From Hysterangium stoloniferum (lineage: Eukaryota; Basidiomycota; Agaricomycetes; Hysterangiales; Hysterangiaceae): 64,000 bases of DNA. The DNA is taken from positions 62,001 to 126,000 of the forward strand of contig WHVD01000020.1 in NCBI GenBank assembly GCA_015178975.1, given 5' to 3'. Below, in pieces: positions 23,416 through 36,435 of this stretch; positions within the stretch are counted from its first letter, which is position 1, and every line of letters starts with the position of its first letter. A model generated the notes under the pieces. The model worked only from the letters and a program-made list of their open reading frames with translations. It ran no database searches and was not told the origin of the DNA. The position numbers were made by a program, and so were the translations under genes.

Positions 23416-24630
23416 ATATGGGCCCGGCACTCCCCCTACTAATAATAATAATCCTTGGGTGACAAGCTCAGGGATGGTATGGCTCTTTCATGGTTCATCT
23501 GTGCATGAATAATGTGCTCTATCGGATTCCTGGCGAATACTATATACAATAACATACAATACTGTTTTATTTAAATGTCTGGGTAGATTAAAGCAGTGAA
23601 ATCATCATTTGAGAAATAATTTGTCTCCTGTGGGTAGAAGTTAGAACTAGTACCCATCTCGTGGTTCCTGTCGACCTTCATTTTTGTGTGTTCTCCGTCC
23701 CCACAAGAATTTTTAAGTGTCCATCGATCCACGATAGAGGTTTTTTTTTGTAGGGGCATCGAACCTCGTGGAATGCAATCTTCATTCAAATCATGACTCA
23801 TATCATTATCAGCCATGAATTAGGCGCATAAAACAGGATTATATAGCCATGAATGTATTGAAATACTCGCGAAGGCATTCTACTAGCATGAAAGCCTATT
23901 TTACAAAGGCTTACACATATTGCATAGTGGAGGTTCAAAGTGGTCTATATTGTTGGGAATGATTGTTCCTGCGGGACATCCACTGTTGATGTGTCTGTCC
24001 CACTCCAGGAGTTTGAAGATACAATACGAAATTGCCAGGTTGATGCTAAGATAAAATGATCACGGGGACCTGATGGAGTTCTGGTTTCTTTGTATTAACT
24101 ATCGTAAATAGAATTTCCCCGATAATCGCCGTAAGAACAAAGGCAGTCCCCCATGACGCCGAAACAAGGAAAGTTGAGGTGCCACAGGTCCTCACTGAAG
24201 TGCAAGATCCCATTTTTCGCCACCGGGACTATCGATATAATTAGTTATGTAAATTCAAGAATGATCTAGCGAAGACACCGACCGTGGTTATTGTTGAGCC
24301 AATGATCCAAAATGGCCAGGAGAAAATGGTCATTGCGAGTTCTTGACGACACTTGCGATCCTCCTGTGACCGTGTGCCACTGTAAAGTCTGAGGCGGGGG
24401 ACGCGTGTTGTGTCGTTGTGGGGGGGGGGATAGATTAATAAACACGTTTCATGATTTTAAATCCGTTGAAACTCACAGAAATCCACATCCCAGAATGGTC
24501 AGGATTGAGGCTAGAAGAAGCTCAACTATGACGGGATCTAAAATTTATTGAACAATTCCTCCGTATTTCAAGCACTCGGGGCAAATTGAAGTGGCGGTTA
24601 CCATGGAAAGGCTTTGTATGACCGAAAGGG
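23416..24630. other. gene-free DNA
   Basis: Contains a T tract at about 23743 and a G run at about 24420-24430. No conserved frame on either strand. Confidence 0.3.
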
Positions 24631-24855
24631 TCACCAGTCGGAGGTACATTGGTAGTGTATTGGAGGCGTTGGGAACATTGCACTAATACCCACATCGACA
24701 GCAGAAACTACAAAAATATGAAGGAACGACTCAGATGCTATGGTTAGTAAGGCAAGTGGCGTATGGCTAACCAAGGAGTAATATAAGGCCCCTCGGATAT
24801 ACCCTAGGAATTTGATGACTTTATCGATGAAGGAAGAGTCAAGTGGTGGAGGCAT
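24631..24855 (-). CDS. possible first exon of a small membrane protein
   Basis: A 74-residue minus-strand frame starting MPPPLDSSFIDKVIKFLGYI has two hydrophobic stretches (ALYYSLVSHTPLALLTIA and FLHIFVVSAVDVGISAMF). On the minus strand the downstream segment (24550-24470) again encodes a hydrophobic stretch (ELLLASILTILGCGFL) before stops. This could be a decayed polytopic membrane protein. I do not recognise the family, and the later frames are broken, so confidence is low. Confidence 0.25.
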   Translation of the reverse strand: MPPPLDSSFIDKVIKFLGYIRGALYYSLVSHTPLALLTIASESFLHIFVVSAVDVGISAMFPTPPIHYQCTSDW

Positions 24856-25446
24856 CCTTGAAATGATTAATCATTGAAGTGTTGCCATTACTGGTATATA
24901 ACCAGGATGCCACGGTGACTCGGTTCGCTTCGAAATCGCGACTCGGCACTTACCGCATTGTATGCTATTGTCCTATTTTTGGCACGTGAACTACATCAAT
25001 GTTGCATGGCAGATTATCCTGTTCCAGAACGTAATTGATTCTTTGAGTTAATATATATATAAATTGAAAATCGCCCCGCACGTTGCTAGAACCCAATTAT
25101 TTTCGTTAAATTCATGACTACTCTTTGACGGGATCGCATCGATGCCATGCCCCATTGGGAGTGTCGACTAAGCCAAGCAGTGCCACCTCGTGCTGTCTGC
25201 GTGGCCGGCTCCGCCCGCAGTTCAATGCCGTAGATATAGAATATTAAGTCATTTTGACATGTCGTCTATGGAGCATGTATGACAGCCGCCCAATATTGGT
25301 AACGGGGAGCGTGAAGCAATGTGAAACAAACCTTCCTGAAACAGAATCAAATATATATACATGAGGGAGAACAAATGAGATGTTAAATCTGAGATGTTCG
25401 GAATCTCATTTTTTTTCTTGAACATATCAACTAGACTGTCTATACT

Positions 25447-25628
25447 GATGGTACTGTACACATTAGCACCCATCCCCATTTTCCTAATGCTACGGAGGTG
25501 GCCACTAGGTGTACCTGAGCTGGGAGTTGATATTCATGTACTATGTGGACTGTCTTTACTGTCTGCACAAGGCCTTGTTGGTCTAGATGGTACTGTACAC
25601 ATTAGTGTCCATCCCTGTTTTCCTGATG
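25447..25628 (+). repeat. pair of 43-bp direct repeats
   Basis: GATGGTACTGTACACATTAG begins both copies (25447-25489 and 25586-25628), which differ at a few transition sites. A shared LTR-type motif (GCACAGCACATGAGCTGGAG) follows at about 25783, so the area is probably an old LTR of the family-2 type. Confidence 0.6.
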
Positions 25629-25899
25629 TTTGAAATCCATTAGTGCTCGATCAATTATCCTGGATCTTTTAACTTGACCCTGCAACCATGTATACCTTGT
25701 CTGCCTCGGCTCCAACATGAAACAAGAATATACGAAGTGCTTGTTTATTCAATGGTGGGACAAGTGAATGTTTGTGTAAAGGCACAGCACATGAGCTGGA
25801 GTCAAATCTGTTTATTTGATTGCCCCGGATCCTAGTTTTACCTGCATAAACTGGACTGAATTTCGTTTCTTGAAATAGATCCACACTGAGTGACATGTC

Positions 25900-28800
25900 A
25901 CCTCAATGTCTTCATCTTCCCCCCTTCGGCTTTTGTCAACCCAGCCCATCTAAATACTATCTTGGGGTTTAGGTTAAGACAGTCGATGATGTCAAACACA
26001 CACATAGCTTTCATGCCATTCAAATTGGACTCATCGTTTGAGTTAAGTCATTTGTACCTCTACGTTCATGTGTTTCTAGACAATCCCAATGAAGGTGTCA
26101 CATTTCAACTACTTTGTTAGATATCTTATATATCATTCGTTCATTCTCTGTGTGGGTAATTAAAAGTAATATCTGTGCAACCATGTTGTCTCTCATATGC
26201 ACATTCTGCACTTGTATAATTTTGTTTCATGTGAGGAAATAATATGATATTCAAGGATGTGTAGAGAGGGATAAGAGATAAAGGGGAATGGGAGACGGGC
26301 TATGGAGAAGTGGGAAAGGTAGGGATCGGAGGATCAGCGGGAAATTGGAGAAGGGGGTCATCCAGTACTGAGTTTAAATATCCAGTAAGGGACCTGTACA
26401 GAAGAAGGGCATAGGCATGAGGGATGATCATCTTTAAACCACACACCACATCTAAAAGAACATTGCACATTGTTTCCCATTTTCGTTCCTTTCGCAGGAC
26501 AGCTCCCATTCTGTTTGCAATCGTTCCGCGGCTAGAACAGACACTAGAACACAAGTCAGCTCCCCTTTTAGGAAACCACACAGAATTCCCTTGGCCTTGC
26601 ATAGTCTTTTTTTCTTACATTAACCGATCACCTCCATATTTCCCCTTATAGATGTCCATAGAGAGCCGGTTAACGCTACACAACAGTTACTGTATCAAGA
26701 CATAGGAGACCACAAGTATCTCCCATGTCCCAGTCGGCTCTCACCTACTACGTTGGGTTAAGAGATAACTATATTTAAATAATTGATATACGTAGGGAAC
26801 AGTTGTTACAGGAGACCGAGTCACCACAAAATAAAGTGTACCGCGTTCATCTTTCCCGATTTACATTTGAGCGAGGAAACGCTGAGGTGAGATAGGAGGA
26901 TGGTATATCGTATGAAAACCATTTTATTATCTCGTATGCTCGCCCACTGAAAATAGCACCTTTGTAGATGTTTGGGCTTGACTTCTACTGCTCCATCTTG
27001 GCGTGCGTTTCTCGCCTGTAGCAGCTGCTTTATATAAGTTGATGAGCATACGGGAAGTCATGATTTCCATTGCGGCATGGAATGGCCTATGAGAAGGAAA
27101 TGACTGGATATCTTTCAAATAGCTTTAAATTAGTGCTTACGAATAACTAAACCAAGGAATCTTGGTGACCCCCTTGTAAGTAACCATGGTTCATTGACTG
27201 CACTGAGGTTTAAACAATAATCAAACGCACCACAACCATGAGATTATTAAAAATCAATAAACAAGTGATTCTGCAACATTTGGTGAGTACGTTGTCGACT
27301 CACGTTGTTTTTTGGTAGGCTGTAGCATGCGACGTACCCAAAGAAGTAAAGGAGATTGTCACGCAAAATGAGTGTATAAAGTGATATACTTGAACCGCTT
27401 TGCCACCTTCCAACCGTGGACTCTAGAGTTTTATATAAAGCCCAGCAGAATAAGACGCCTTCAAAAATCGTTGCTTGAATACAGCCGGTTATATTTTAGA
27501 GAAGGTTGGACCATGACGGTGTAAACATCTCGACTAACCAGGAACCCATTGAAGCCATTCTATGCCAGAATGAATGGATGGACAGCCAGGAAGAGGGAAG
27601 TGGATAGCCTCTGATATCACTGCCCTCCGACGAAGTGCATTATGGATCAGAATCCAGAGGAATGCGCCAATAGACGCCAAGAATAGCGTAAGGTTGAAGA
27701 GTCCAACCTAGTGCGAACGTAGTAAGGATACACATAGATTATGGATTCTCCGTTTCTCTCACTTTGTGGGATCGCTTGTACAATGCATAGATCCGAAGTT
27801 GCATGATAATCTCTATTGTCCACAGAAGAATTGCACCAACGACACGTATGATTGAATCCATTGCGACGCATCTAATTGGGACTCATGTCAAGGGTTGCGT
27901 AGATGAATGCAAATAAGGGCCTACACAGTGTCGTTAGTTATCCCTGGGCGGGAAAAAAGGTGGATTTGCGTGACGTCGAATACTAAGAGCGCGATTCCAT
28001 AATACCGGATCTTTTTATCAAATACATAAGTGCATACATTATCAAGTCGTACGTTGAATTACACTTACCCACATGTAAAGTACTTTTCCAACATTCCATT
28101 TTTGTGGCTAATTTATTTACGACGATCAATGGGATTAATTTTGGTTAGGTGGACCGGACGCACCCAGACATACCGAATCTAGCAGACCCGGTGAGGATAA
28201 GCCTAAGTTAGGGTAAGCCGATATTCTAAATGTACCTACCTCATCTTCGAGAGTCTCGACTGTATCAACATGCTGAGCAACATTCTGAAAATTTCGACAA
28301 AAGCTTACAATAATCGTATAAGACCCATGTTAATCCCGGGACTGACATTTAAAACGCGTATTAATTATCTGAGTGACCAATAGATGTTCTAGCTGCACTT
28401 ACGGCACCCGTGTAAGGGTACGATATTGCCTTTGAAAAGCGCTATGAACTTTGCCGCCTGCCCTGCAGGTATGGTTGTGGATTGCAGCATTTTGCAGCAG
28501 ATGAGGCAGTTACGAATGGTCTGTGTATTTGAAAAGATTATAAAACGGCATTGCTTATGAACAATTTATCCTGTACATGTCAAACAGGCGTACTTCATCC
28601 ACGTTGATTGCCGTGGCCGGCCTACGGACCTGTCATACAGCGCACATAGCGAAAAAAGCAGTGACAAACACACCTCTATCATGGGCCATCAATGTAATCT
28701 AATTCATCCCCTTTCAATCCAGACGAGGACTCAACCGATTGATGCCCAGTACTTACCTCTCGCCGATTTGGCTCTTACGTCGTCCTTACCTTCACATGCG

Positions 28801-30661
28801 CCCCCCATCAGGGCATTTTGAATTGCAAAGATAACGCAGTTTTTCGGATCCGAAGCTTTGATCAAATCGTGTTGCTCCGGCGGATGGACAATAATTTACA
28901 CTAAGTTTCAGCTATCCTTGAACATGGTGACAGGTGATTGATATCAAGTATAGAGGCAAATAATGAATTGTCTGAGGTGTGTCTCTGGTAACATACTATG
29001 TTTCTCCTGAACTTCAAGAAATTGAGGTCTACGTGGCTGATTTGCCCCGAGTGAGTTTATATGCTGCATGTCGATTTGGAACGGGCGTCTCAGCATAAAC
29101 ATTTGACAATTACAAACCAAGATTATCACATCTGCCATCAAATCTCATTTAAACCACTGTTGGGAGCAGTACACGCAAATGGCTCGACGAACAAATGGGC
29201 TCTCCAATAGAGTTCAGGTTCAAGACTCAGTCGGTATATGCAAAGATTTTATGATGCAGCTTAAGCCCTATTTTAACACATCAAAGCTCGTCCTTTTAGC
29301 AGTGGTCCTCCGGCAAACACCCATGTTGTATCGAGCTCTCTGAGTCAAGAACAACTCATCTTGAAATCTTGAAATAGACGATCGATAACACCACCAATAA
29401 ATAACAAGTATCATGATATATTATATCCATTAGATGACTCAAACATTTTACAGTCTACCTTCCAAAACCTATTGTGGCGGCAAATATCAAGGAATTTCAT
29501 CCATGGTCAAACACAGGGACCAAAGCTCCCCATCTAATGGGTTGATCTTGATTTCTGCGATGTCTGATGATCACTTGGTGAGGTTGAGCTTACTGCGGTT
29601 GTTGCGAAAGATATCAATAGATGTTTTCGGTGGAGCCTCGGCAAAAGTGCTCGGCTAGTGGAAGGACCTCCTTCTGTCAAGGCTAGTTAGCAGCACAGCT
29701 TTATATGACCGAAATCATTTCTCATCTGTGGTAAACGATGATTGTACCTAATAGGTTGGCACTTCCACCAACCGCTAGTAACATACACAAGACAGAAGCA
29801 AGACCAAAAAAGCAACTATTCACGGGATGGGGGCAATATGCTTTCTCCCACTTTGAGTTCCCTCAACACTAGCCGATATATGGGTCCCAAGTACATAAGA
29901 GGGATTAGATTCGTAGGAGGAAACATGCAGTGTCGGTATGGTATGTTCATAACGGTTCTATAACAGGTAATAATCCTTTGACATGAGTCATCAACTCGGA
30001 AAGGCTGATATCAGAGCCCCGTCTCTCCGCAACTTGAAGTGGATCGAACTGAATTCCTGGAGCCATTTTAGTAATTTGGCTGTGAAAAGCAAAAAATTCG
30101 AAAAATCACACCTGCCCCTTTGAACGAGTTAGATTTGACGTCTTTAACTTGAACTCTGTCTCAAAAATTTTTCAATCCAATTTCATGTGTAGCCTAGTAG
30201 ACAACGATCCTGGACATGTTTATGAGTTAGGACAGTAACAAAAACGCCTTACCAACAAAAATATTAAAAAATATAATGTCCGTGGCGGGTTCCCGAATTT
30301 TCTCTGAAGATTTTTTTACGACATGCCAGTAGCCACATTCCGTGACGTTTCCACTTTTCAGAACCACACCATACGAGCGGACATCTGACATGGTATGCCG
30401 CCTTGGAGGAAGCAAGTTACAACAATTCCTCGCACCTTGGAGCACCATCAACATATCTTGTGACATATATGTGAATGGTTCCATTATTGGGAAGGGTTTT
30501 AGGTTGGGTAAAGGATGCCCGATTGATCTATGTATGTGGCCCATGGCATGGTTCACAGATGCCGACTCGACAAGCAGGATCGCACTCATTAAGACAGTGA
30601 TGCCGGTAGTCAAGTCCCATATCAAGCAAATTCATGTCTTCATAATTGATGCTGTGGAAAT
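25900..30661. other. 4.8 kb of gene-poor DNA
   Basis: I read both strands for conserved blocks and found none that support a gene. Short open frames (for example minus 26300-26602, minus 27647-27871, plus 29434-29658 and minus 30227-30625) lack recognisable domains, and their ends do not meet good splice sites. The sequence is not obviously repetitive within the window. Confidence 0.35.
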
Positions 30662-30925
30662 TTTATTAAAAATAGTATGAGTTGACTTATTGTAATACAC
30701 AATCTACAAGGGTTTAATAGACTTGGAATAAGAGTACTTGTGTCTCAATCAATGTGTCAGTTAGTGATTCACCTTCTGACATGGTAGGTTTGGTGATAGT
30801 TTAGGTATACATGAGTAAAATCATGCATTAACCTCCCTGGTCCACAATTTGCATTTTTATATAAAAAGTTGAAGGAGGAGATGAACCGCCCCTAGGAGAA
30901 GGGTGTTTCATCATCATTTCCAACA
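30662..30925 (+). repeat. dispersed ~265-bp repeat, most complete copy
   Basis: Its first ~140 bases recur at 17483-17625 and its last ~140 at 11264-11403, so this is the only copy holding both halves. It begins TTATTAAAAATAGTATGAG and ends TTTCATCATCATTTCCAACA. No coding frame. It could be a short solo LTR or SINE-like unit; I saw no clear target duplication. Confidence 0.75.
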
Positions 30926-33630
30926 CCTTTAGTCCTCTGAATGTACCTTCAATCACCTCCCTCCCTATGCTCTAGTTAATCTTCCCGTGAAGGTCTCATA
31001 AACCAAAATCTCCCCATGATTCAAGCTCCAGCCCTTTCCTGGCTTTCTGTGGATAACTATGGCGTTAACATTTTAACCATTTAACAGACGACTCGATAAC
31101 CTCCCCAGAGAGAAATATGATGTCGTCCCATGAAGAGATCCCATTTCCATGATCACCTATCCCAATCTTATTTCTTTCCATTGGTCACAGTGCGAAAGGG
31201 TAGGAGGCGAAGATTCGGATTCGGCTTCGGCTCCTGTCGTAAAGAACTCCAAATGATAATGGAAATGTAGTTCTTCCTCAATTCAAACGATAAGTTAAGT
31301 ACCAATGTAGCCCACGTCGCAGAGGGGGCCTTCTCAATGACTACAATGTCAAGTACTAGTAGTTACAAATAATTACCTAACTAATACAAAAACATTCAAC
31401 GATACGATATGTCTAAATGAAAATGGAAGGGCAGAGAGAAAGGTAAAGAGAGATGAGAAAAGCATTGTGCATGTCTCCAACTTTACGGTAACTTCACCGT
31501 GCTGCTTGCATGCCTCCAACACACCACCTGCATACACACACCGTTATCAAGATCTACCGATATATTTAGCATTCATAGCTGCATATTCGGGCACGAGTAT
31601 GCGAACCGGAGGCTGCCCCTACTAGGAGAGAATCGCGGAAAAGTGGAACATAAGTAACGACATATGAGGTACGGGTTGGAAGTATGTGTATACGCGGAAA
31701 CCGAGTCAGGTCTACGTAGTCATTACTTATTTTAAGCCATTGTTGTAGCTCCGAGTCGAGCGCGATACCTGCAGGGCATCGCTAATATCCCTTCCTTTTT
31801 TTTCAAAGACACTCACCAGAAAAATCAAGTGTTTAACCTCGTTAATCGATCACTACTACCCCAGCTCCGGCTGTGTGAGCTCCTTCAGCATGTGATGTGT
31901 GGGAGACAAACGACCTACAGCGAAATCCATGGGTGTAGTACGGGTTAGTAATACATGGGGTTAGGATTCTGCACTGTAAATACAGAGATTCATCCAAGTC
32001 AATTAGGCTAAAATAATGATATCTGGACAGTCGAGGATGACCGTTGCAGTTCAGCGGCCCATTGTATGATTGTAATGGTGACCCCCATTTGTTTGAACAG
32101 AGATTCAGCACTCGCAAAGGAGACTTCGGAGTACTGATATAAAGGCTTAACAAGGGCAAGGAAAGTAGAAAGTATCGAAATTCAATACACACCCGCAAAA
32201 CGGCCGAATTCTTTGGGAGTGTTTGCGGAAAATAATTGCTTTCTCCATTAGTATTTATGATCTGTCAATGCACGGCGAGACCATACCCTTACGGGGACAG
32301 GAAAGTCGCAGTAAAATGATAATAACATAAAGATGATCTTAAATCTAAATAAAGATACTCAATCGCACAGAGTGCTACGACTGAGGAAAAGAAAAATGGG
32401 ATAAACAACGACAAATACGTCGGCCGGTCCTCCGTCGGCAATCTACCCGTTTGACGCTTGTAAGTGGCGAATAGTAAGCTCGGACTAATTACGTTCGATT
32501 TTTGGCAGATGATGCATGACAACTTGGGTCCCATTCGGTAACGTGATCAAAATAAATGTCCTGCCCAAACTGCAGCGTAACTTGGAGTCATGATTTTAAC
32601 CTGTTCGGTAACATGATTTCATTTTATGTAAGCGCCAAAGTGAAATTAAGCAGATTTGACAATCCACCATCGTCTTGCTGTATGGACATCGACAAATCCG
32701 ATCCAGCAGGGAAACCTGCTGGCCTCGGTACACGCTCCCAACCGTATACTACCCACCACTGGGTCACCAAGATTCTCAGAGTTCGATGCACGCGTAGGTC
32801 GGCACGAATCGACTATCTTATCACTCCCTTTGGACCAGGCTCAGTAGTAGACTCCTAATCAGTAATTCTGGATGGGCGAAACGGTCGGGGTAGCGGTATC
32901 CCCCTGATGAGAGCTCTCGTCGGCTCGAAACCGTTACTATCCCGTTTCCCCTAGCCACCCTCTACACTAGCTGACAAAGTTCGATCTTCGGAGACAACTG
33001 TTTGCGGCGAGTGATAAGGTGGTGGTCCGCCCAGCGGCGCTCTGGTGAACGCTGGTGACCTCGCGTTGTCAAGGTCACCTGGCTATACTGGTCTACCAGT
33101 TTTCCAGTTATTCAAATCGTAATCATTGATAGTAGCCACCATACCCACTTTGTGACCACGAACTTCATCCCCAGCTACATTCTCTTCCATCTCTCCTTGA
33201 CATCATCATCTATCATGACAGATGATGAGCATTCCAGCGGATCATAGTCTGCCTACCGAAGAAACGCACGGCCGGTTCAGGAACGAAATCACGTTTGATC
33301 CAAAAAAGTGATTTCACCGCCCCACGATCCTGCTTTATAAAAATTGTGATTTCTGTACCTGAAAACTGTTGAATATGTGTGATTCATAATAACTGAGGTA
33401 AAATACATTGATGCCGATGGCCATGCTCTCACCATCAAACAAAAGGCGACTCTCACATCAGCAGAACCTCAAACACAATAGAACCGTAGCTTTATTACTT
33501 GACGGTGCTGGGGCGATTGTTGCGGACCCGCGACCCACTGCGATATATTGGCAAAACGTTGTTGGAATATGTGCATCATGGACAACAGACAAAGTCTATT
33601 TTTAGACCATGTGATCAAGACACAAAGGAG
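30926..33630. other. gene-free DNA
   Basis: No conserved frame or repeat recognised. A GC-richer patch at about 32870-33080 contains small inverted repeats but no tRNA or other RNA fold that I can support. Confidence 0.3.
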
Positions 33631-33876
33631 TGACACCGGGATAACCCTTCTCTCCAAAAATTTAGGATCCTTAGTAGAGCCTTATTTTATGTAAACTCCA
33701 ACAATTCATAAGAGTTAAAATTGGTAAGGGATCTTTTGAGGATCCAAAAGTACGTTGAATTCTAAACCCTGCAATCACACATTAGATCCTTAACCGATTT
33801 TAGCTCGGTTATGGGTCTTTAAGGATCCAAAAGTTTGGATTCTAAACCCTCCAATCACATACTTTAACTCAGTTAA

Positions 33877-34240
33877 CACCGGGATAACCCCCCTCTCCAA
33901 AAAACTTTAGGATCCTTAGTAGAGTCTTCTTTTATATAAACTCCAATAATTATTCATTGAATCCTTATGAATTAAAATTGGTTACAGATCTTTTGAGGAT
34001 CATAAAGTGCATTGGATTCTAAACCCTGCAATCACATTTAGATCCTTAACCAATTTTAATGTAGTTATGGATTATTTAAGGATCCAAAAGTTCGTTGGAT
34101 TCTAAACCTGTTAATCACATGTTGGATCCTTAACTGACTTTAAAGCGGTTAAGCATCTGGCGAGTGATTGGCGGAATTTATATAAAATAAGCCTCTACTG
34201 ACGATCCTAAAATCTTTTGGAACAAGGGCTTTTCCCGGTG
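33877..34240 (+). mobile_element. MITE (inner copy, 364 bp), TSD TAA
   Basis: Same family as the outer copy, starting CACCGGGATAACCCCCC and ending GGGCTTTTCCCGGTG. Exact TAA duplications lie at 33874-33876 and 34241-34243. Removing it restores the outer copy's TTAACTCAGTTAAGGATC junction. Confidence 0.85.
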
Positions 34241-34319
34241 TAAGGATCCGATGAGTGATTGGCGGAGTTTATATAAAATAAGCTTCTTACCTGAGGATCC
34301 TAAAAAATTTTGGAGCTAA

Positions 34320-34512
34320 TGTTGAATTTTGGGAATTCGGTATGCGAGCTGCAAGGAAATCGAACTATACGGTGGATATTAGTAAGCGGTTACCGGGCTA
34401 TATAAGGATGAGTCATGTATTGTAGTACTCATCCGTTTACAACGAGGTAACCGTCACCTACTCAGACAAACGGAAAGTTATACTCGAAGAACAGCACCAC
34501 GAAAACTTAACA
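34320..34512 (+). mobile_element. 193-bp LTR-like insertion in the outer MITE
   Basis: Begins TGTTGAATTTTGGG and ends CGAAAACTTAACA (TG...CA termini), with an internal TATA-like CTATATAAGG. It interrupts the outer MITE between GGAGCTAA and GCAAGGGCTTTT. The flanking pentamers GCTAA and GCAAG are similar but not identical, so the target duplication is imperfect. Confidence 0.55.
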
Positions 34513-34534
34513 GCAAGGGCTTTTCTCGGTGTGA

Positions 34535-35247
34535 GGGATGTCTTTGTACTCTTCCCCTTATTCATCACTCTCTCTATTGTTCTCAATATCACATATCAGC
34601 CACTCATCCACCACAGCTACACCTCAGTCCGTTGTATTACTGTTATACGTGATTGAGATATTCTAGCTCTTACTTTCTAACAACGTCTTGATAACATCAT
34701 GACACCATCGCATCTGCACAGTGCCCGGGCAAACAATTGGTATTTCCGAACGATGCCAACAATTCTCACGCTAGTCAAAAGCTATACTAGATCATATTAC
34801 AGTAGTATACGTTAGGTGCCGGAATCGGATTCCTGTAGAGGGCTACGTACACAGCTGGAGTTGACATGACAATACCTTAGAAAGATCATGATCAATCAAT
34901 ATTAACTTTAGTAATGTAGTCTCTGGAAAGCTACACTATACATCGTCGAGGAGGATCTCGGGGCCTTTCTCCTCCGGGGGCTGAATCAAAACCATCCCAT
35001 GGCGCTTTCATTTAGAGTCTTCGTTAAAAAACTATATTTAGCCTTTATCATATTACCCCAAAAATGTATATAAGTTGAGGTGAGTTAGTATGTCTACTTT
35101 TCCTTATCTTCTTCTTCTTTCGCTGGGCAGGTGGGTCACGGTCCAGCTTGTTGACCGCAAGTACATACTGAGTGTGCGTTTAGGTCTCAGCTGTTGTTGA
35201 TCAACTTTTATCCCTACAAACTTTTATTCACGACAATCTTAATAATT
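34535..35247. promoter_or_regulatory. upstream region of the secreted proline-rich gene
   Basis: A TATA-like TGTATATAAG at about 35067 lies about 175 bases before the preferred start at 35248, followed by a pyrimidine tract (about 35096-35125). No other gene. Confidence 0.4.
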
Positions 35248-36435
35248 ATGCGTCCCCAGTCAATCCTTCTTTTCGCCGTATATGTCGCATCCACCGGGAT
35301 CTATGCTGCTCCAGTTCTGAAGGCCCGCTCAGTAGCAACAGATGATTTGGGACAACTCGATGCGGGGGAATTGGAGGCCGTGGAATTCCATGCCAGAGAA
35401 TTCGACGCAGGGGAATTCAATACGGCGGAATTTGATCCTGACGTGGTTGCCAGCCGCGCTCTTACAGCTAAATCTGCAGCAAGACCGATCGTAAAACGAG
35501 TGCAGAAGCCAGCCCCGAAACCAGCGGCGAAACTAGCTCCAAAACCAGCCGTGAAACCAGCAGCGCCTGCAACACCCGCCGCCGTTTCGTGCAAGCGAGC
35601 AGGGACATGTCCACCCCCGCCTCCGCCTCCTCCGCCACCACCCCCAGTATGTTTAACGTTTATACACTCTCGAATAGATGTAGTTAACTAACGCATTGCC
35701 TTGTAGATCGGAGGTGGAGGTACCAAACCAACGCCTCCTCAGCCGGCTCCAAAAACTGCGACTATTGCAGTTGGCTCAAGTAAGTATTATATTCAATTAT
35801 CTTCCCTCAAGGGAGTCTAACATTGAGTTGTGTGGTAGCTATCACTGTCGGCGGCAAGAAAATTGACCTCAAATCTTCGTTCCCTGCGGCCCCTGGAGCT
35901 AACAAAGTATTCGGAGGAATTGCAGGCACAACAGAAGTCATCGCCAAAGAAAATCCCAGCCAAGTTGAAATTTCCAATACACAAAAAGCTTCCACCGCCC
36001 TCGGAAGTGGACTGTTCATTTCTAGCGGCGAATTTGGCGGTGCAAATTGGCTGATTTTGAAGAAGTTCACTGGACAAGACTTCGGCACAATTGGACGTGC
36101 GGCTGGTGGATTTGACGAAGCGACATGCACCGCTAATATAGCGAAAGCTATTAATTTGGCTGCTGCAGCACAAGCGAAGCTTGCCGCTGGAGCGAAATTC
36201 ATACAAGGTGATACGAACCAAGAGAATGTAGGCTCTTCTTCTTAATAGCAGTGTCTTAACACTGACTGCGCATATTCGATAGTATTTGTTCGACAAAGGC
36301 TTTACAAAGGTCGATATGATTGACTTCGGAGTAACCTCGCAGGCGTTGGGTGATGTCCTTGCTGGACAAAAAAAAGCCTTGGCTGCGGATACGTTCACGC
36401 TTGAGAATATGAAAGCACTTGGTGCATGCAAGTGA
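35248..36435 (+). CDS. secreted proline-rich protein, unknown C-terminal domain
   Basis: Four exons (35248-35646, 35707-35779, 35839-36227, 36283-36435) join to 337 residues. The start at 35248 (MRPQSILLFAVYVAS) gives a clean signal peptide; an in-frame ATG at 35194 would add 18 residues. After the leader come short imperfect repeats of the form [DE]A.E[FL] at about 34-58, a Lys/Pro/Ala tract of KPA units at about 86-117, and ten or so prolines at about 126-133 cut by the first intron. The C-terminal ~180 residues are a compact domain starting TITVGGKKIDL, with GANKVFGGIAGTTEV, GANWLILKKFTGQDFG and a last GACK. I do not recognise it. A wall-associated or effector-like secreted protein is possible. 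It looks intact. Confidence 0.8.

Larger units (their letters stand above)
33634..34531 (+). mobile_element. MITE (outer copy), TSD TGA, interrupted twice
   Basis: Terminal inverted repeats CACCGGGATAACCC... and ...GGGCTTTTCTCGGTG, extending about 60 bases inward through TTTAGGATCCT and CTTATTTTATATAAACTCC. It is flanked by TGA at 33631-33633 and 34532-34534. Three-base duplications are typical of PIF/Harbinger-type elements. Two insertions (33877-34240 and 34320-34512) interrupt it; without them it is about 340 bp. The interior repeats a GGATCCTTAAC...TTTAACTCGGTTA unit. Confidence 0.8.

Noticed and set aside
23571-23816. 81-codon minus-strand frame
   Set aside because: Contains a homopolymer-derived stretch and no domain; not supported as a gene.
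28400-28520. Minus-strand cysteine pattern resembling a hydrophobin core (CC...LQST..PAGQ...C)
   Set aside because: The rest of the eight-cysteine pattern, a signal peptide and consistent exons could not be found; resemblance is too short.
30227-30625. 132-codon minus-strand frame with a hydrophobic N-terminus
   Set aside because: Could be a small secreted protein, but it has no family resemblance, no clear ATG context or introns, and abuts a dispersed repeat.
35301-36431. Long antisense frames over the secreted-protein gene
   Set aside because: Composition mirrors the sense gene's Ala/Pro codons; the sense strand has a signal peptide and four well-spliced exons.
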